Below are positions 25,575 to 33,677 of a DNA stretch of 64,000 nucleotides, piece after piece. Location of the stretch: NCBI RefSeq assembly GCF_013602415.1, contig NZ_WPAG02000003.1:248001-312000 (forward strand). Direction: 5' to 3'. Position 1 is the stretch's first letter; each line of letters starts with the position of its first letter. A program made the position numbers and the translations under genes. The DNA comes from Rhodococcus sp. B50 (lineage in GTDB: Bacteria > Actinomycetota > Actinomycetes > Mycobacteriales > Mycobacteriaceae). The notes under the pieces are model-generated. The model had not been told where the DNA came from. It did no database searches and saw only the letters and a list, made by a program, of their open reading frames with translations.

Positions 25575-26990
25575 GTGAGTGCCACACCGACTTCCACGAC
25601 GAAGACCTCCCCTATGCGGGTTGCCCTGGCCAGCTTCGTAGGGACCACCGTCGAGTACTACGACTTCTTCATCTACGGCACCGCAGCCGCACTGGTCTTC
25701 CCCACCTTGTTCTTTCCCGATGTCTCACCCGCGATCGGAATCCTGTTGTCCTTCGCCACCTTCGGCGTCGGATTCCTCGCCCGACCCCTCGGAGGCATTG
25801 TCTTCGGCCACTTCGGTGACCGGGTCGGCCGCAAGCAGATGCTCGTCATCTCACTCGTCGGCATGGGCGCCGCCACCGTACTGATGGGACTGCTGCCCGG
25901 TTACGCCCAAATCGGCATCGCCGCCCCGATCCTGCTCACCCTCTTGCGCCTGGTTCAAGGCTTCGCCGTCGGCGGCGAATGGGGTGGCGCCACCTTGATG
26001 GCCGTCGAACACGCCCCCACCGCGAAGAAGGGATTCTTCGGGTCCTTCTCGCAAATGGGCGCTCCTGCCGGGACAAGCATCGCAACCCTGGCGTTCTTCG
26101 CCGCTTCCCAACTCCCGGACGAGCAGTTCCTCAGCTGGGGTTGGCGGCTGCCGTTCCTGTTCAGCGCGGTCCTGATCGTGATCGGGCTGTTCATCCGCCT
26201 GTCCCTGGCCGAAAGCCCCGACTTCGCCGAGGTGAAGGCACGAAGCGCCGTGGTGCGGATGCCGATTGCCGACGCCTTCCGCAAGCATTGGAAAGAAATC
26301 CTGCTCATCGCAGGTACCTACCTGTCCCAGGGAGTGTTTGCCTATATCTGCATGGCGTATCTCGTCTCCTACGGCACCACCGTCGCCGGCATCAGTCGCA
26401 CCTTCGCCCTGGCCGGGGTATTCGTCGCCGGCGTCGTCGCGGTCGTCCTTTATCCGGTCTTCGGTGCCCTGTCGGACACCTTCGGTCGCAAGACCATGTA
26501 CCTGCTCGGCGCGGTCACGATGGGAGTCGTGATCGGCCCGGCCTTCGCGTTGATCAACACCGGCAATCCATGGCTGTTCATGACGGCGCAAATCCTGGTC
26601 TTCGGTATCGCCATGGCCCCCGCTGCCGGGGTGACAGGGTCGCTGTTCACCATGGTCTTCGATGCGGACGTGCGCTACAGCGGCGTCTCGATCGGATACA
26701 CCCTCTCCCAGGTCGCCGGTTCCGCGTTCGCTCCCACAATCGCGACCGCCTTGTACGCCTCCACCGGCACCAGCAACTCGATCGTGCTCTATCTACTGAT
26801 CATCTCGGCGATCTCGATCGTCTCGGCGATCCTGCTGCCCGGTGGCTGGGGACGCAAGGGCGCTGCACATCAGCTGCTGCGCGACCAGAGCGCCTCCGCT
26901 CCGGATACCCCTGTTACCGAAACCTTTACGAATCCGACGCTTACAGATACGGACACCACCGCAGAGTCCCTACGAGTCCTCGACAAGTGA
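25575..26990 (+). CDS. MHS-family MFS transporter (aromatic acid or similar)
   Basis: This 471-residue transporter has 12 predicted membrane helices in the metabolite:H+ symporter group (ShiA/ProP/PcaT-like). GTTVEYYDFFIYGTAAALVF is the family-typical first helix, GHFGDRVGRKQML the A-loop, LRLVQGFAVGGEWGGATLM helix 4-5, and GALSDTFGRKTM the second A-loop. It probably imports the aromatic substrate of the operon. The start is GTG at 25575 after GAGGAAACC. The hydrophilic C-terminal tail of about 45 residues is Thr/Asp-rich. The FAD monooxygenase gene begins five bases after its stop. Confidence 0.88.
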   Translation: MSATPTSTTKTSPMRVALASFVGTTVEYYDFFIYGTAAALVFPTLFFPDVSPAIGILLSFATFGVGFLARPLGGIVFGHFGDRVGRKQMLVISLVGMGAATVLMGLLPGYAQIGIAAPILLTLLRLVQGFAVGGEWGGATLMAVEHAPTAKKGFFGSFSQMGAPAGTSIATLAFFAASQLPDEQFLSWGWRLPFLFSAVLIVIGLFIRLSLAESPDFAEVKARSAVVRMPIADAFRKHWKEILLIAGTYLSQGVFAYICMAYLVSYGTTVAGISRTFALAGVFVAGVVAVVLYPVFGALSDTFGRKTMYLLGAVTMGVVIGPAFALINTGNPWLFMTAQILVFGIAMAPAAGVTGSLFTMVFDADVRYSGVSIGYTLSQVAGSAFAPTIATALYASTGTSNSIVLYLLIISAISIVSAILLPGGWGRKGAAHQLLRDQSASAPDTPVTETFTNPTLTDTDTTAESLRVLDK

Positions 26991-26995
26991 AGTGA

Positions 26996-28903
26996 ATGAT
27001 TGAGATGAGCAACCACGATTCCACCACCTACGACACCGACGTGGTCATCGTCGGCGTGGGCCCTGCCGGCGGCACGGCCGCGCTCGCCCTGGCCACCTAC
27101 GGTGTGCGCGTCCACGCCGTCTCGATGTTCCCGTGGGTAGCGAACTCGCCCCGCGCGCACATCACCAATCAACGCGCCGTCGAAGTACTCCGCGATCTGG
27201 GCGTCGAAGACGAAGCCCGCAAATATGCCACCCCCTGGGACCAGATGGGCGACACACTGTTCACCACGAGTCTCGCCGGTGAAGAAATCGTCCGGATGCA
27301 AACATGGGGTACCGGAGCACGCTACGGCGACTACCTCGCGGGGAGCCCGTGCGCGATGCTCGACATCCCTCAACCCCTGATGGAACCGGTCCTGATCAAG
27401 AACGCTGCCGAACGCGGCGCGGTCATCAGCTTCAACACTGAATACCTCGACCACACCCAGGACGAGAACGGCGTGACCGTACGCTTCCGGGACGCACGCT
27501 CCGGTGTCGAGTTCACCCAGCGCGCCCGATTCCTGCTCGGCTTCGACGGCGCCCGCTCGAAGATCGCCGAACAGATCGGCCTACCCTTCGAAGGAGAACT
27601 TGCCCGCGCGGGCACCGCGTACATCCGATTCAACGCCGACCTGAGCAAGTACGTCGCCCACCGGCCGAGCATCCTGCACTGGATCTTCAACTCCAAGGCC
27701 GGCTTCGGAGAGATCGGCATGGGTCTGCTACGAGCGATCCGGCCGTGGGACCAGTGGATCGCCGGATGGGGCTTCGACATGGCACAGGGCGAACCCGATG
27801 TGTCCGATGATGTCGTGCTCGAACAGATCCGGACCCTCGTCGGCGACCCGCAGCTGAACATCGAGATCGTCTCCCGGTCCTTCTGGTACGTCAACCAACA
27901 ATGGGCCGAGCACTATCAGTCCGGCAGAGTGTTCTGCGGTGGCGACGCCGTACACCGACACCCGCCGAGCAGCGGACTCGGATCGAACACCTCCATGCAG
28001 GACGCGTTCAATCTCGCCTGGAAGATCGCCTACGCCGTCAAGGGCTACGCAGGGACGGGACTACTCGAGTCCTACTCCCCCGAGCGTGTCCCCGTCGGCA
28101 GGCAGATCGTCGCGCGCGCCAACCAATCCCGCAAAGACTATGCGGGTCTGCGCGACTGGTTCGACCACGATAGCGACGACCCGGTCACCGCCGGCCTGGC
28201 GAAGCTCAAGGACCCTTCCCCCGAAGGGGTGGCGCTGCGAGAACGCCTGTACGAGGCACTCGAAGTCAAGAACACCGAGTTCAACGCTCAGGGCGTCGAA
28301 CTCAACCAGCGTTACGTCTCGCCAGCGATAGTCCCCGATCCCGACGCCGGCCAGGAAGTGTGGGCACGCGATCGCGAACTGTATCTGCAGCCCAGCACCC
28401 GTCCCGGCGCCAAGCTGCCGCACGCCTGGCTGGTCGGCGCGGACGGCACCCGCATCTCCACCCTCGATGTCACCGGCAAAGGTCGGATGACCCTGCTCAC
28501 CGGCATCGGCGGCCAGGCCTGGAAACGTGCCGCTACCAAACTGGATCTGCCGTTCCTGCGAACCGTGGTCATCGGCGAACCAGGAACCATCGACCCCTAC
28601 GGCTACTGGCGACAGGTCCGCGAGATCGACGAGGCCGGTGCCCTGCTCGTACGCCCGGACGGCTACATCGCCTGGCGGCACGCGGCCCCGATGTGGGACG
28701 ACAGCAAAGCCCTCACCAACCTCGAGAGCGCACTGACCGCGATCCTCGACCGTGCACCCCACGAGAACCAGGTCGCCGTGGCCGGTAACGAGCCGCAGTA
28801 CAGCACCCAGGGCGTGCCGATCGTCGTCCCCCACATCACCGCCGAGGACGCCACCCCGGACCCCGCCATCAGCACCACAACAATCGAGGGAGCACACTCA
28901 TGA
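26996..28903 (+). CDS. FAD-dependent aromatic hydroxylase (TfdB/phenol 2-monooxygenase-like)
   Basis: This 635-residue class A flavoprotein monooxygenase would add an ortho hydroxyl to a phenol using NAD(P)H and O2. The Rossmann motif VVIVGVGPAGGTAAL is near 16-30, the family motif NSPRAHITNQRAVEVLRDLG near 47-66 is as in TfdB, and the FAD ribityl motif CGGDAVHRHPPSSGLGSN is near 313-330. A C-terminal thioredoxin-like domain completes the normal architecture, slightly longer than the roughly 600 residues of TfdB. The ATG at 26996 or 27005 could be used. The stop overlaps the hydrolase start by ATGA. With the following extradiol dioxygenase it forms a meta-cleavage route. Confidence 0.87.
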   Translation: MIEMSNHDSTTYDTDVVIVGVGPAGGTAALALATYGVRVHAVSMFPWVANSPRAHITNQRAVEVLRDLGVEDEARKYATPWDQMGDTLFTTSLAGEEIVRMQTWGTGARYGDYLAGSPCAMLDIPQPLMEPVLIKNAAERGAVISFNTEYLDHTQDENGVTVRFRDARSGVEFTQRARFLLGFDGARSKIAEQIGLPFEGELARAGTAYIRFNADLSKYVAHRPSILHWIFNSKAGFGEIGMGLLRAIRPWDQWIAGWGFDMAQGEPDVSDDVVLEQIRTLVGDPQLNIEIVSRSFWYVNQQWAEHYQSGRVFCGGDAVHRHPPSSGLGSNTSMQDAFNLAWKIAYAVKGYAGTGLLESYSPERVPVGRQIVARANQSRKDYAGLRDWFDHDSDDPVTAGLAKLKDPSPEGVALRERLYEALEVKNTEFNAQGVELNQRYVSPAIVPDPDAGQEVWARDRELYLQPSTRPGAKLPHAWLVGADGTRISTLDVTGKGRMTLLTGIGGQAWKRAATKLDLPFLRTVVIGEPGTIDPYGYWRQVREIDEAGALLVRPDGYIAWRHAAPMWDDSKALTNLESALTAILDRAPHENQVAVAGNEPQYSTQGVPIVVPHITAEDATPDPAISTTTIEGAHS

Positions 28904-29769
28904 CCCGCCCGTACACCAGCGTCTGGGACGACCTGAATCAGGTCGAGTTCAGCCAGGGATTCATCCAGGCCGGCCCCTATCGCACCCGCTACCTGCACGC
29001 AGGCGATGCATCCAAGCCCGCACTGATCCTGCTGCACGGCATCACCGGCCATGCCGAAGCCTACGTCCGCAACCTGCGTTCGCACGCCGAACATTTCAAC
29101 GTGTGGGCAATCGACTTCATCGGCCACGGCTATTCGTCCAAGCCCGATCACCCCCTCGAGATCAAGCACTACATCGACCACGTCCTGCACTTCCTCGACG
29201 CCATCAGCGTCGAGAAGGCATCCTTCTCCGGCGAGTCGCTCGGCGGGTGGGTCACCGCCCAGTTCGCGCATGACCACCCGGACAAAGTCGAGCGGATCGT
29301 GCTCAACACCATGGGCGGCACCATGGCCAACCCGCAGGTGATGGAACGCCTCTACACCCTGTCGATGGAGGCGGCGAAGGACCCGAGCTGGGAGCGGGTC
29401 AAAGCACGCCTCGAATGGCTCATGGCCGACCCGACCATGGTCACCGACGACCTCATCCGCACCCGACAGGCCATCTTCCAGCAGCCCGACTGGCTCAAGG
29501 CGTGCGAGATGAACATGGCCCTGCAGGACCTCGACACCCGCAGGCGGAACATGATTACCGACGCCACCCTCGAAGGCATCACCGTGCCGGCGATGGTGCT
29601 GTGGACCACCAAGGACCCCTCCGGTCCGGTCGATGAAGCCAAGCGCATCGCCTCCCACATCCCAGGAGCCAGGCTCGTGATCATGGAGAACTGCGGCCAT
29701 TGGCCCCAGTACGAAGACCCCGACACCTTCAACAAGCTGCACCTGGACTTCCTCCTCAATCGCAACTGA
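28900..29769 (+). CDS. Meta-cleavage product hydrolase (MhpC/BphD-like alpha/beta hydrolase)
   Basis: This 289-residue alpha/beta hydrolase has the oxyanion loop ILLHGITGHAEAY near 45-58, the nucleophile elbow FSGESLGGWV (Ser about 110), the acid in LWTTKDPSGPVDEA and the catalytic His in MENCGHWPQYEDP. MhpC-type enzymes hydrolyse the C-C bond of ring-opened 2-hydroxy-6-oxo dienoates. It overlaps the hydroxylase gene and precedes the MhpB-like dioxygenase, so hydroxylation, extradiol cleavage and C-C hydrolysis are encoded together. The usual later genes (hydratase, aldolase) are not in this window. Confidence 0.88.
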   Translation: MTRPYTSVWDDLNQVEFSQGFIQAGPYRTRYLHAGDASKPALILLHGITGHAEAYVRNLRSHAEHFNVWAIDFIGHGYSSKPDHPLEIKHYIDHVLHFLDAISVEKASFSGESLGGWVTAQFAHDHPDKVERIVLNTMGGTMANPQVMERLYTLSMEAAKDPSWERVKARLEWLMADPTMVTDDLIRTRQAIFQQPDWLKACEMNMALQDLDTRRRNMITDATLEGITVPAMVLWTTKDPSGPVDEAKRIASHIPGARLVIMENCGHWPQYEDPDTFNKLHLDFLLNRN

Positions 29770-29779
29770 CCTAAAACCC

Positions 29780-29817
29780 GGGCGGCGCCGCCCCCCTGCA
29801 TCCCCCTGGCGGCGCCG
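29780..29817. other. GC-rich dyad repeats between hydrolase and dioxygenase genes
   Basis: GGGCGGCGCCGCCC (29780-29793) is a perfect palindrome, and GGCGGCGCCG recurs at 29808-29817. They could form an intercistronic hairpin or processing site in this 138-base gap; no T-run follows. Confidence 0.4.
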
Positions 29818-29907
29818 GCCGGACCCCACCTACCCCGGCACACCTCTTCCGCTCTCGTCCGCGCGCTCCGGGCCGAGGCCGTCGAGCAGCAGCAAGGAGA
29901 CCCCGCG

Positions 29908-30867
29908 ATGCCTGTAGCGCTGTGCGCGATGTCGCATTCCCCCCTGATGGGCCGCAACGACCCCTCCCGAGAAGTCATCGAAGCCGTCGACGCCGCGTTC
30001 GACAACGCGCGCCGGTTCATCGCCGACTTCGCCCCCGATCTGATCATCATCTTCGCCCCCGACCACTACAACGGGGTCTTCTACGACCTGCTGCCGCCGT
30101 TCTGCATCGGTGCCGCCGCCCAGTCCGTCGGCGATTACGGCACCGAAGCCGGCCCCCTCGACGTCGACCGGGACGCTGCCTATGCCATCGCCCGCGAAGT
30201 GCTCGCCAGCGGCATCGATACCGCGTTCTCCGAACGCATGCACGTCGACCACGGTTTCGCGCAGGCATTGCAGTTGCTGGTCGGGTCGATCACGGCCGTG
30301 CCGACTGTGCCGATCTTCATCAACTCCGTCGCCGAACCGCTCGGCCCGGTCAGCCGGGTACGTCTGCTCGGCGAAGCGGTCGGCCGAGTTGCAAAGAATC
30401 TGGACAAGCGCGTGCTGTTGATCGGATCCGGAGGACTCTCCCACGACCCGCCGGTGCCACAATTTGCCACTGCACCCGAACCGGTTCGTGAACGGCTGAT
30501 CGACGGCCGCAATCCCAGCGACGCCGAACGCCAGGCCCGTGAACAACGAGTCATCAACGCTGGACGAGACTTCGCCGCCGGCACCGCCACCATTCAACCG
30601 TTGAACCCCGCCTGGGACCGACACCTGCTCGAAGTGCTGTCATCCGGAGAACTCGAACAGATCGACAACTGGACCAACGGCTGGTTCGTCGAGCAAGCCG
30701 GTCATTCCTCCCACGAAGTACGCACCTGGATCGCCGCCTACGCTGCGCTCGGCGCTGCCGGCCGGTACCGCGTCTCGTCGAGCTTCTACCGCGAAATCCC
30801 AGAGTGGATCGCAGGATTCGCTATCACAACCGGCGTCACCATTTCCGAACCTGTAACCCAGGCATGA
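29908..30867 (+). CDS. mhpB: Type II extradiol ring-cleavage dioxygenase (MhpB-like, 2,3-dihydroxyphenylpropionate type)
   Basis: This 319-residue protein belongs to the LigB/MhpB superfamily of Fe(II) extradiol dioxygenases and matches MhpB in length (about 314) and motifs: the N-terminal ALCAMSHSPLMG (His ligand), FAPDHYNGVFYDLLPPFCIG near 50-70, the acid/base His in RMHVDHGFAQALQLL, and GSGGLSHDPPVPQ. It opens a catechol side-chain substrate meta to give a dienoate for the preceding hydrolase. The start ATG at 29908 follows AGCAAGGAGA. The natural substrate may be 3-(2,3-dihydroxyphenyl)propionate or a relative. Confidence 0.88.
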   Translation: MPVALCAMSHSPLMGRNDPSREVIEAVDAAFDNARRFIADFAPDLIIIFAPDHYNGVFYDLLPPFCIGAAAQSVGDYGTEAGPLDVDRDAAYAIAREVLASGIDTAFSERMHVDHGFAQALQLLVGSITAVPTVPIFINSVAEPLGPVSRVRLLGEAVGRVAKNLDKRVLLIGSGGLSHDPPVPQFATAPEPVRERLIDGRNPSDAERQAREQRVINAGRDFAAGTATIQPLNPAWDRHLLEVLSSGELEQIDNWTNGWFVEQAGHSSHEVRTWIAAYAALGAAGRYRVSSSFYREIPEWIAGFAITTGVTISEPVTQA

Positions 30868-31010
30868 TGCCACGCGGCAACACTCAGGCGGCTTTGGTCA
30901 CCGACGCCAATCGACGTGTCGGAGCAGCTATCACACGGACACTGGCCGTCGCCGACCACGGCGTCGTCATCCATGCAAACCGCACTCATGACGCAGCGAC
31001 GGCTTTACCA
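30864..31010 (+). pseudogene. Truncated SDR remnant overlapping the end of mhpB
   Basis: From the ATG at 30864, which overlaps the mhpB stop, the frame reads QAALVTDANRRVGAAITRTL, then HGVVIHANRTHDAATAL. This is the first beta-alpha-beta of a short-chain reductase (ALVTGAnRRiGaaiarTLA), but with the first Gly of TGxxxGxG changed to Asp. Similarity ends after about 50 codons, where sequence next to catA begins, so only the 5' end of a former gene remains. Confidence 0.5.
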
Positions 31011-31102
31011 GTGAAATCACCTTCGGCTCAACGGATCCATCGATTCCCCGACAGGCCTACAACATCGTTCGCAGGACCATCAGGCCGTGCCCGTGGTCCG
31101 GA

Positions 31103-31954
31103 TCACGATTCCGGGTCGAGCACGAAGTTGTAGGTCACCTCGGCGATGCCGTCGGCGTTGGGCTGCGGATCCAGGATGAGCTCGGGCTTGACCGCTGTCG
31201 CGACGTCGTCCTCGACCCACTCGCCGCCCTGGAAGTACAGCTGGGTGGTGATGGCGCGCTTGCCGGGAGCCTTCACCATCAGGTGCAGGTGCGCGGGACG
31301 CCACGGGTGTCCGCCGTAGGACTTGATGAACCAGCCGGTCGGGCCGTCGGACGGGATCTGATAGGGAGCCGGCTTGAGCGTGGTGATCTCGAAGTTGCCG
31401 TTCTCGTCCACCTCGACGGTGCCGCGCAGGTTCCACTCGGGGATACCGGGGGCGAACTGCGAGTAGAAGCCCTCTTCGTCCGCGTGCCACAGCTCGACGG
31501 TGGCGCCGGGCAGACCGTTGCCCTCGAGGTCGGTGACCTGGCCCTTGAAGACCAGCGGCGGGGCGACCTTGTCCTTCTCGCGCATCGGCATGGTGCACTT
31601 CGACGGGAGCTTGGGGCTGTCCGGGACGTAGTAGGGGCCTTCGATGGAGCCCTTGGTGCCGGTGAAGCCCTTGCGGTTGTAGTGCACCTTCTCGATCTCG
31701 TGCTCGAGGAAGACGTCGAGCCACAGCGGCCACTCGCCGTATTCACCCACGTCGATGAGCCACTGCTTGAGCACGCGGTACTCGTCGTAGGTCACCTGGT
31801 GCTTGTCGACGATGCCGGCGAGAGCGTCCAGCAGGTCCTTGTAGATCGCCGACGCGCGCTCGACCGAGGTGTCGGACGTGACCCGCTCGGACTTGAACTT
31901 GTCGGTCGCAGCGTTGCCGGACCCGTGGGCGGTGGGGTTCTCCATGGTGGTCAT
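31103..31954 (-). CDS. catA: Catechol 1,2-dioxygenase
   Basis: This 283-residue intradiol dioxygenase cleaves catechol ortho to cis,cis-muconate with Fe(III) in the cytoplasm. Visible ligands are the Tyr in SIEGPYYVPDSP, the Tyr in IKSYGGHPW and the two His in RPAHLHLMV. The N-terminal helical dimer domain (KDLLDALAGIVDKHQVTYDE) is complete, and the length equals rhodococcal CatA proteins. The ATG at 31954 has GAGGAGAG just upstream. catB and catC are not next to it, which is unusual. It gives this island an ortho-cleavage option beside the meta route encoded at 26996-30867. Confidence 0.93.
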   Translation of the reverse strand: MTTMENPTAHGSGNAATDKFKSERVTSDTSVERASAIYKDLLDALAGIVDKHQVTYDEYRVLKQWLIDVGEYGEWPLWLDVFLEHEIEKVHYNRKGFTGTKGSIEGPYYVPDSPKLPSKCTMPMREKDKVAPPLVFKGQVTDLEGNGLPGATVELWHADEEGFYSQFAPGIPEWNLRGTVEVDENGNFEITTLKPAPYQIPSDGPTGWFIKSYGGHPWRPAHLHLMVKAPGKRAITTQLYFQGGEWVEDDVATAVKPELILDPQPNADGIAEVTYNFVLDPES

Positions 31955-32282
31955 GGCTCTCCTCGTGAGGGACTGAACTATCGGAAAGTGTGGGGTTTCG
32001 ATCCGCCCGAGGTGGCGAGGACGGAACGCCGACGAACTGCGTTCCTGGACGGGGAACCATCCGCCCGTCATGGTGGACGAAGGCGAGAACTTCGTCGGAT
32101 CGACTGCAGCACATCGGAACTGATTTCCTTGGTCGGCACTCGACATCGATCTCATGCTCGCAGTGGTGTGCGCTGTGACGGGACGTGTGCGGGCGCTGGT
32201 ACCGGTAGGTCAGGGAGGGTCCCTGAAGATACGGGGCGCGTCATCATGGGTGGTAGGCACCGGATGTCGAACGAAAGGGTTC
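31955..32282. other. catA upstream region with a short inverted repeat
   Basis: No gene is supported here. GGAACGC (32023-32029) and GCGTTCC (32039-32045) form a perfect 7-base inverted repeat separated by nine bases, about 70 bases upstream of the catA start, a plausible operator position. No IclR-type catR is present nearby. Confidence 0.45.
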
Positions 32283-32819
32283 CTACGTCGGTGTGTCGCT
32301 ACTGTGCAAGTGGGACGTCTGTCCGCGGTAATACACCAGCGGCCGGTTGTCACTGAAGTCGACATGGGTGACGCGGCCGATCATGCCGAGATGGTCACCG
32401 GCTTCGAAAACCCGGTCCTGTTCGCACAGCATCGTGCTCACCGCTCCCTGGATGGTGGGGATGCCGTGGTGGTACTCCCATTCGCCGACCTCGAACTTGG
32501 CTCCGTCGATTCGGGCGAAGCCGTGGCAGACCTCGGCCTGATCCTCGGCGAGGACGTTGATGCAAAAGCGTTGGCTGCAGCGTAATTTGGCGAACGTCGA
32601 CGAGCCGGAGAAGGCGAAGAATGCGACCAGGGGCGGATCGAGGGAAACCGAAGTCAGCGATCCGATGGTCATCCCGATCGGTTCCTCGTCGCAGAGGGCG
32701 GTAACGACCGCAACCGAAGTGGGTACGCGGCCCATGGCCCGGCGGATCGTTGCCGCATCCACCGCCTGGTCATCGTCCTGTCGGATATCGCATGGGGGAG
32801 GTTGCACGGCTGTGGTCAT
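32283..32819 (-). CDS. Flavin reductase (HpaC/NtaB/RutF-like)
   Basis: This 178-residue flavin reductase-domain protein (split barrel) reads RRAMGRVPTSVAVVTALCDE, then IGMTIGSLTSVSLDPPLVAF, RFCINVLAEDQAEVCHGFA and GDHLGMIGRVTHVDF; these are the classic motifs. It reduces FMN or FAD with NAD(P)H for a partner monooxygenase. The ATG at 32819 follows AGGAGG. It is the third gene of an operon with a LLM (33674) and an alpha/beta hydrolase (32877), so the LLM is its probable partner. Confidence 0.9.
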   Translation of the reverse strand: MTTAVQPPPCDIRQDDDQAVDAATIRRAMGRVPTSVAVVTALCDEEPIGMTIGSLTSVSLDPPLVAFFAFSGSSTFAKLRCSQRFCINVLAEDQAEVCHGFARIDGAKFEVGEWEYHHGIPTIQGAVSTMLCEQDRVFEAGDHLGMIGRVTHVDFSDNRPLVYYRGQTSHLHSSDTPT

Positions 32820-32876
32820 AGTCGGCCTCCTGGCGTCTCGGGGACCCGGTCGAGATGACATCGGTGTCTGCTCGGG

Positions 32877-33677
32877 TCAGAGGAGGAATTTGTCGACGGT
32901 TTCGCGGGTTTCGTCGAGTTTTTCCACCTGGGGAATGTGGCCACAATTCTCGATGATGGTCACGGTGCTGTCGGTGATGAGATTGTGGAACTGTTCGGCA
33001 TAGATCGCGGAGACGAGCCGGTCGTCGCGGCCCCACACGATCAGTGTCGGTGCGGTGATGCGGTGCAGTCGATGACGCAGACCGCGGTCGGGGATGGGCC
33101 AGGCGAACTTGCCGGTGCACCCGAAGGCCCACACCATCGCCGCGGCGGCAGCCTGTTGCTGTTCGATGTCGTCGGATGGTGCGAGCATCGCCTGTGCTGC
33201 GGGAGCGGAGGGATCGTGGAACAGCAATGCCGGCAACTGCTCGGGTGGTGTGGCGATCCAGTTCGCGGTCGGGGCGGCTTCGCTCCACAACCCGATCGGA
33301 TCGAGCAGAATCAGCTTGTCCGGCAACGCCGGGAAGGCGGCGGCGAGTTCGGCTGCGAGCATGCCTCCGAAGGACTGACCGACCACGACGGGGCGGTCGA
33401 GCCCGAGGGCGCGGATGAGTTCCTCGTAGGCCAGCACCATGTCGCTGAGGGTGTCGATGGTGTGGATTGCGTACGGATTGCCTTCGCTGGTCCCGGGGAA
33501 CTCCGGGGCGTAGACGGTGTATCGCGAGGCCAAATGGGACAGGAACGGATCCCAGGCCAGGCCGGCGGCGGGGTGCAAGTACAGCAGCGGCGTTCCGGCG
33601 CCGGCGATCTTGACGGTGATGCTCAATCGACCGCCCCAGACGTCGATGGTCTGTTCGGTGATGGTGGGGGTGCTCAT
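32877..33677 (-). CDS. Alpha/beta hydrolase
   Basis: This is a 266-residue alpha/beta hydrolase with oxyanion loop LLYLHPAAGLAWDPF, nucleophile elbow VVGQSFGGMLAAEL, acid in IVWGRDDRLVSA and His in IENCGHIPQVEK. The ATG at 33677 overlaps the LLM stop (ATGA), so the two are translationally coupled. It could hydrolyse an ester, enol-lactone or ring-fission product made by the monooxygenase. The substrate is unknown. Confidence 0.87.
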   Translation of the reverse strand: MSTPTITEQTIDVWGGRLSITVKIAGAGTPLLYLHPAAGLAWDPFLSHLASRYTVYAPEFPGTSEGNPYAIHTIDTLSDMVLAYEELIRALGLDRPVVVGQSFGGMLAAELAAAFPALPDKLILLDPIGLWSEAAPTANWIATPPEQLPALLFHDPSAPAAQAMLAPSDDIEQQQAAAAAMVWAFGCTGKFAWPIPDRGLRHRLHRITAPTLIVWGRDDRLVSAIYAEQFHNLITDSTVTIIENCGHIPQVEKLDETRETVDKFLL

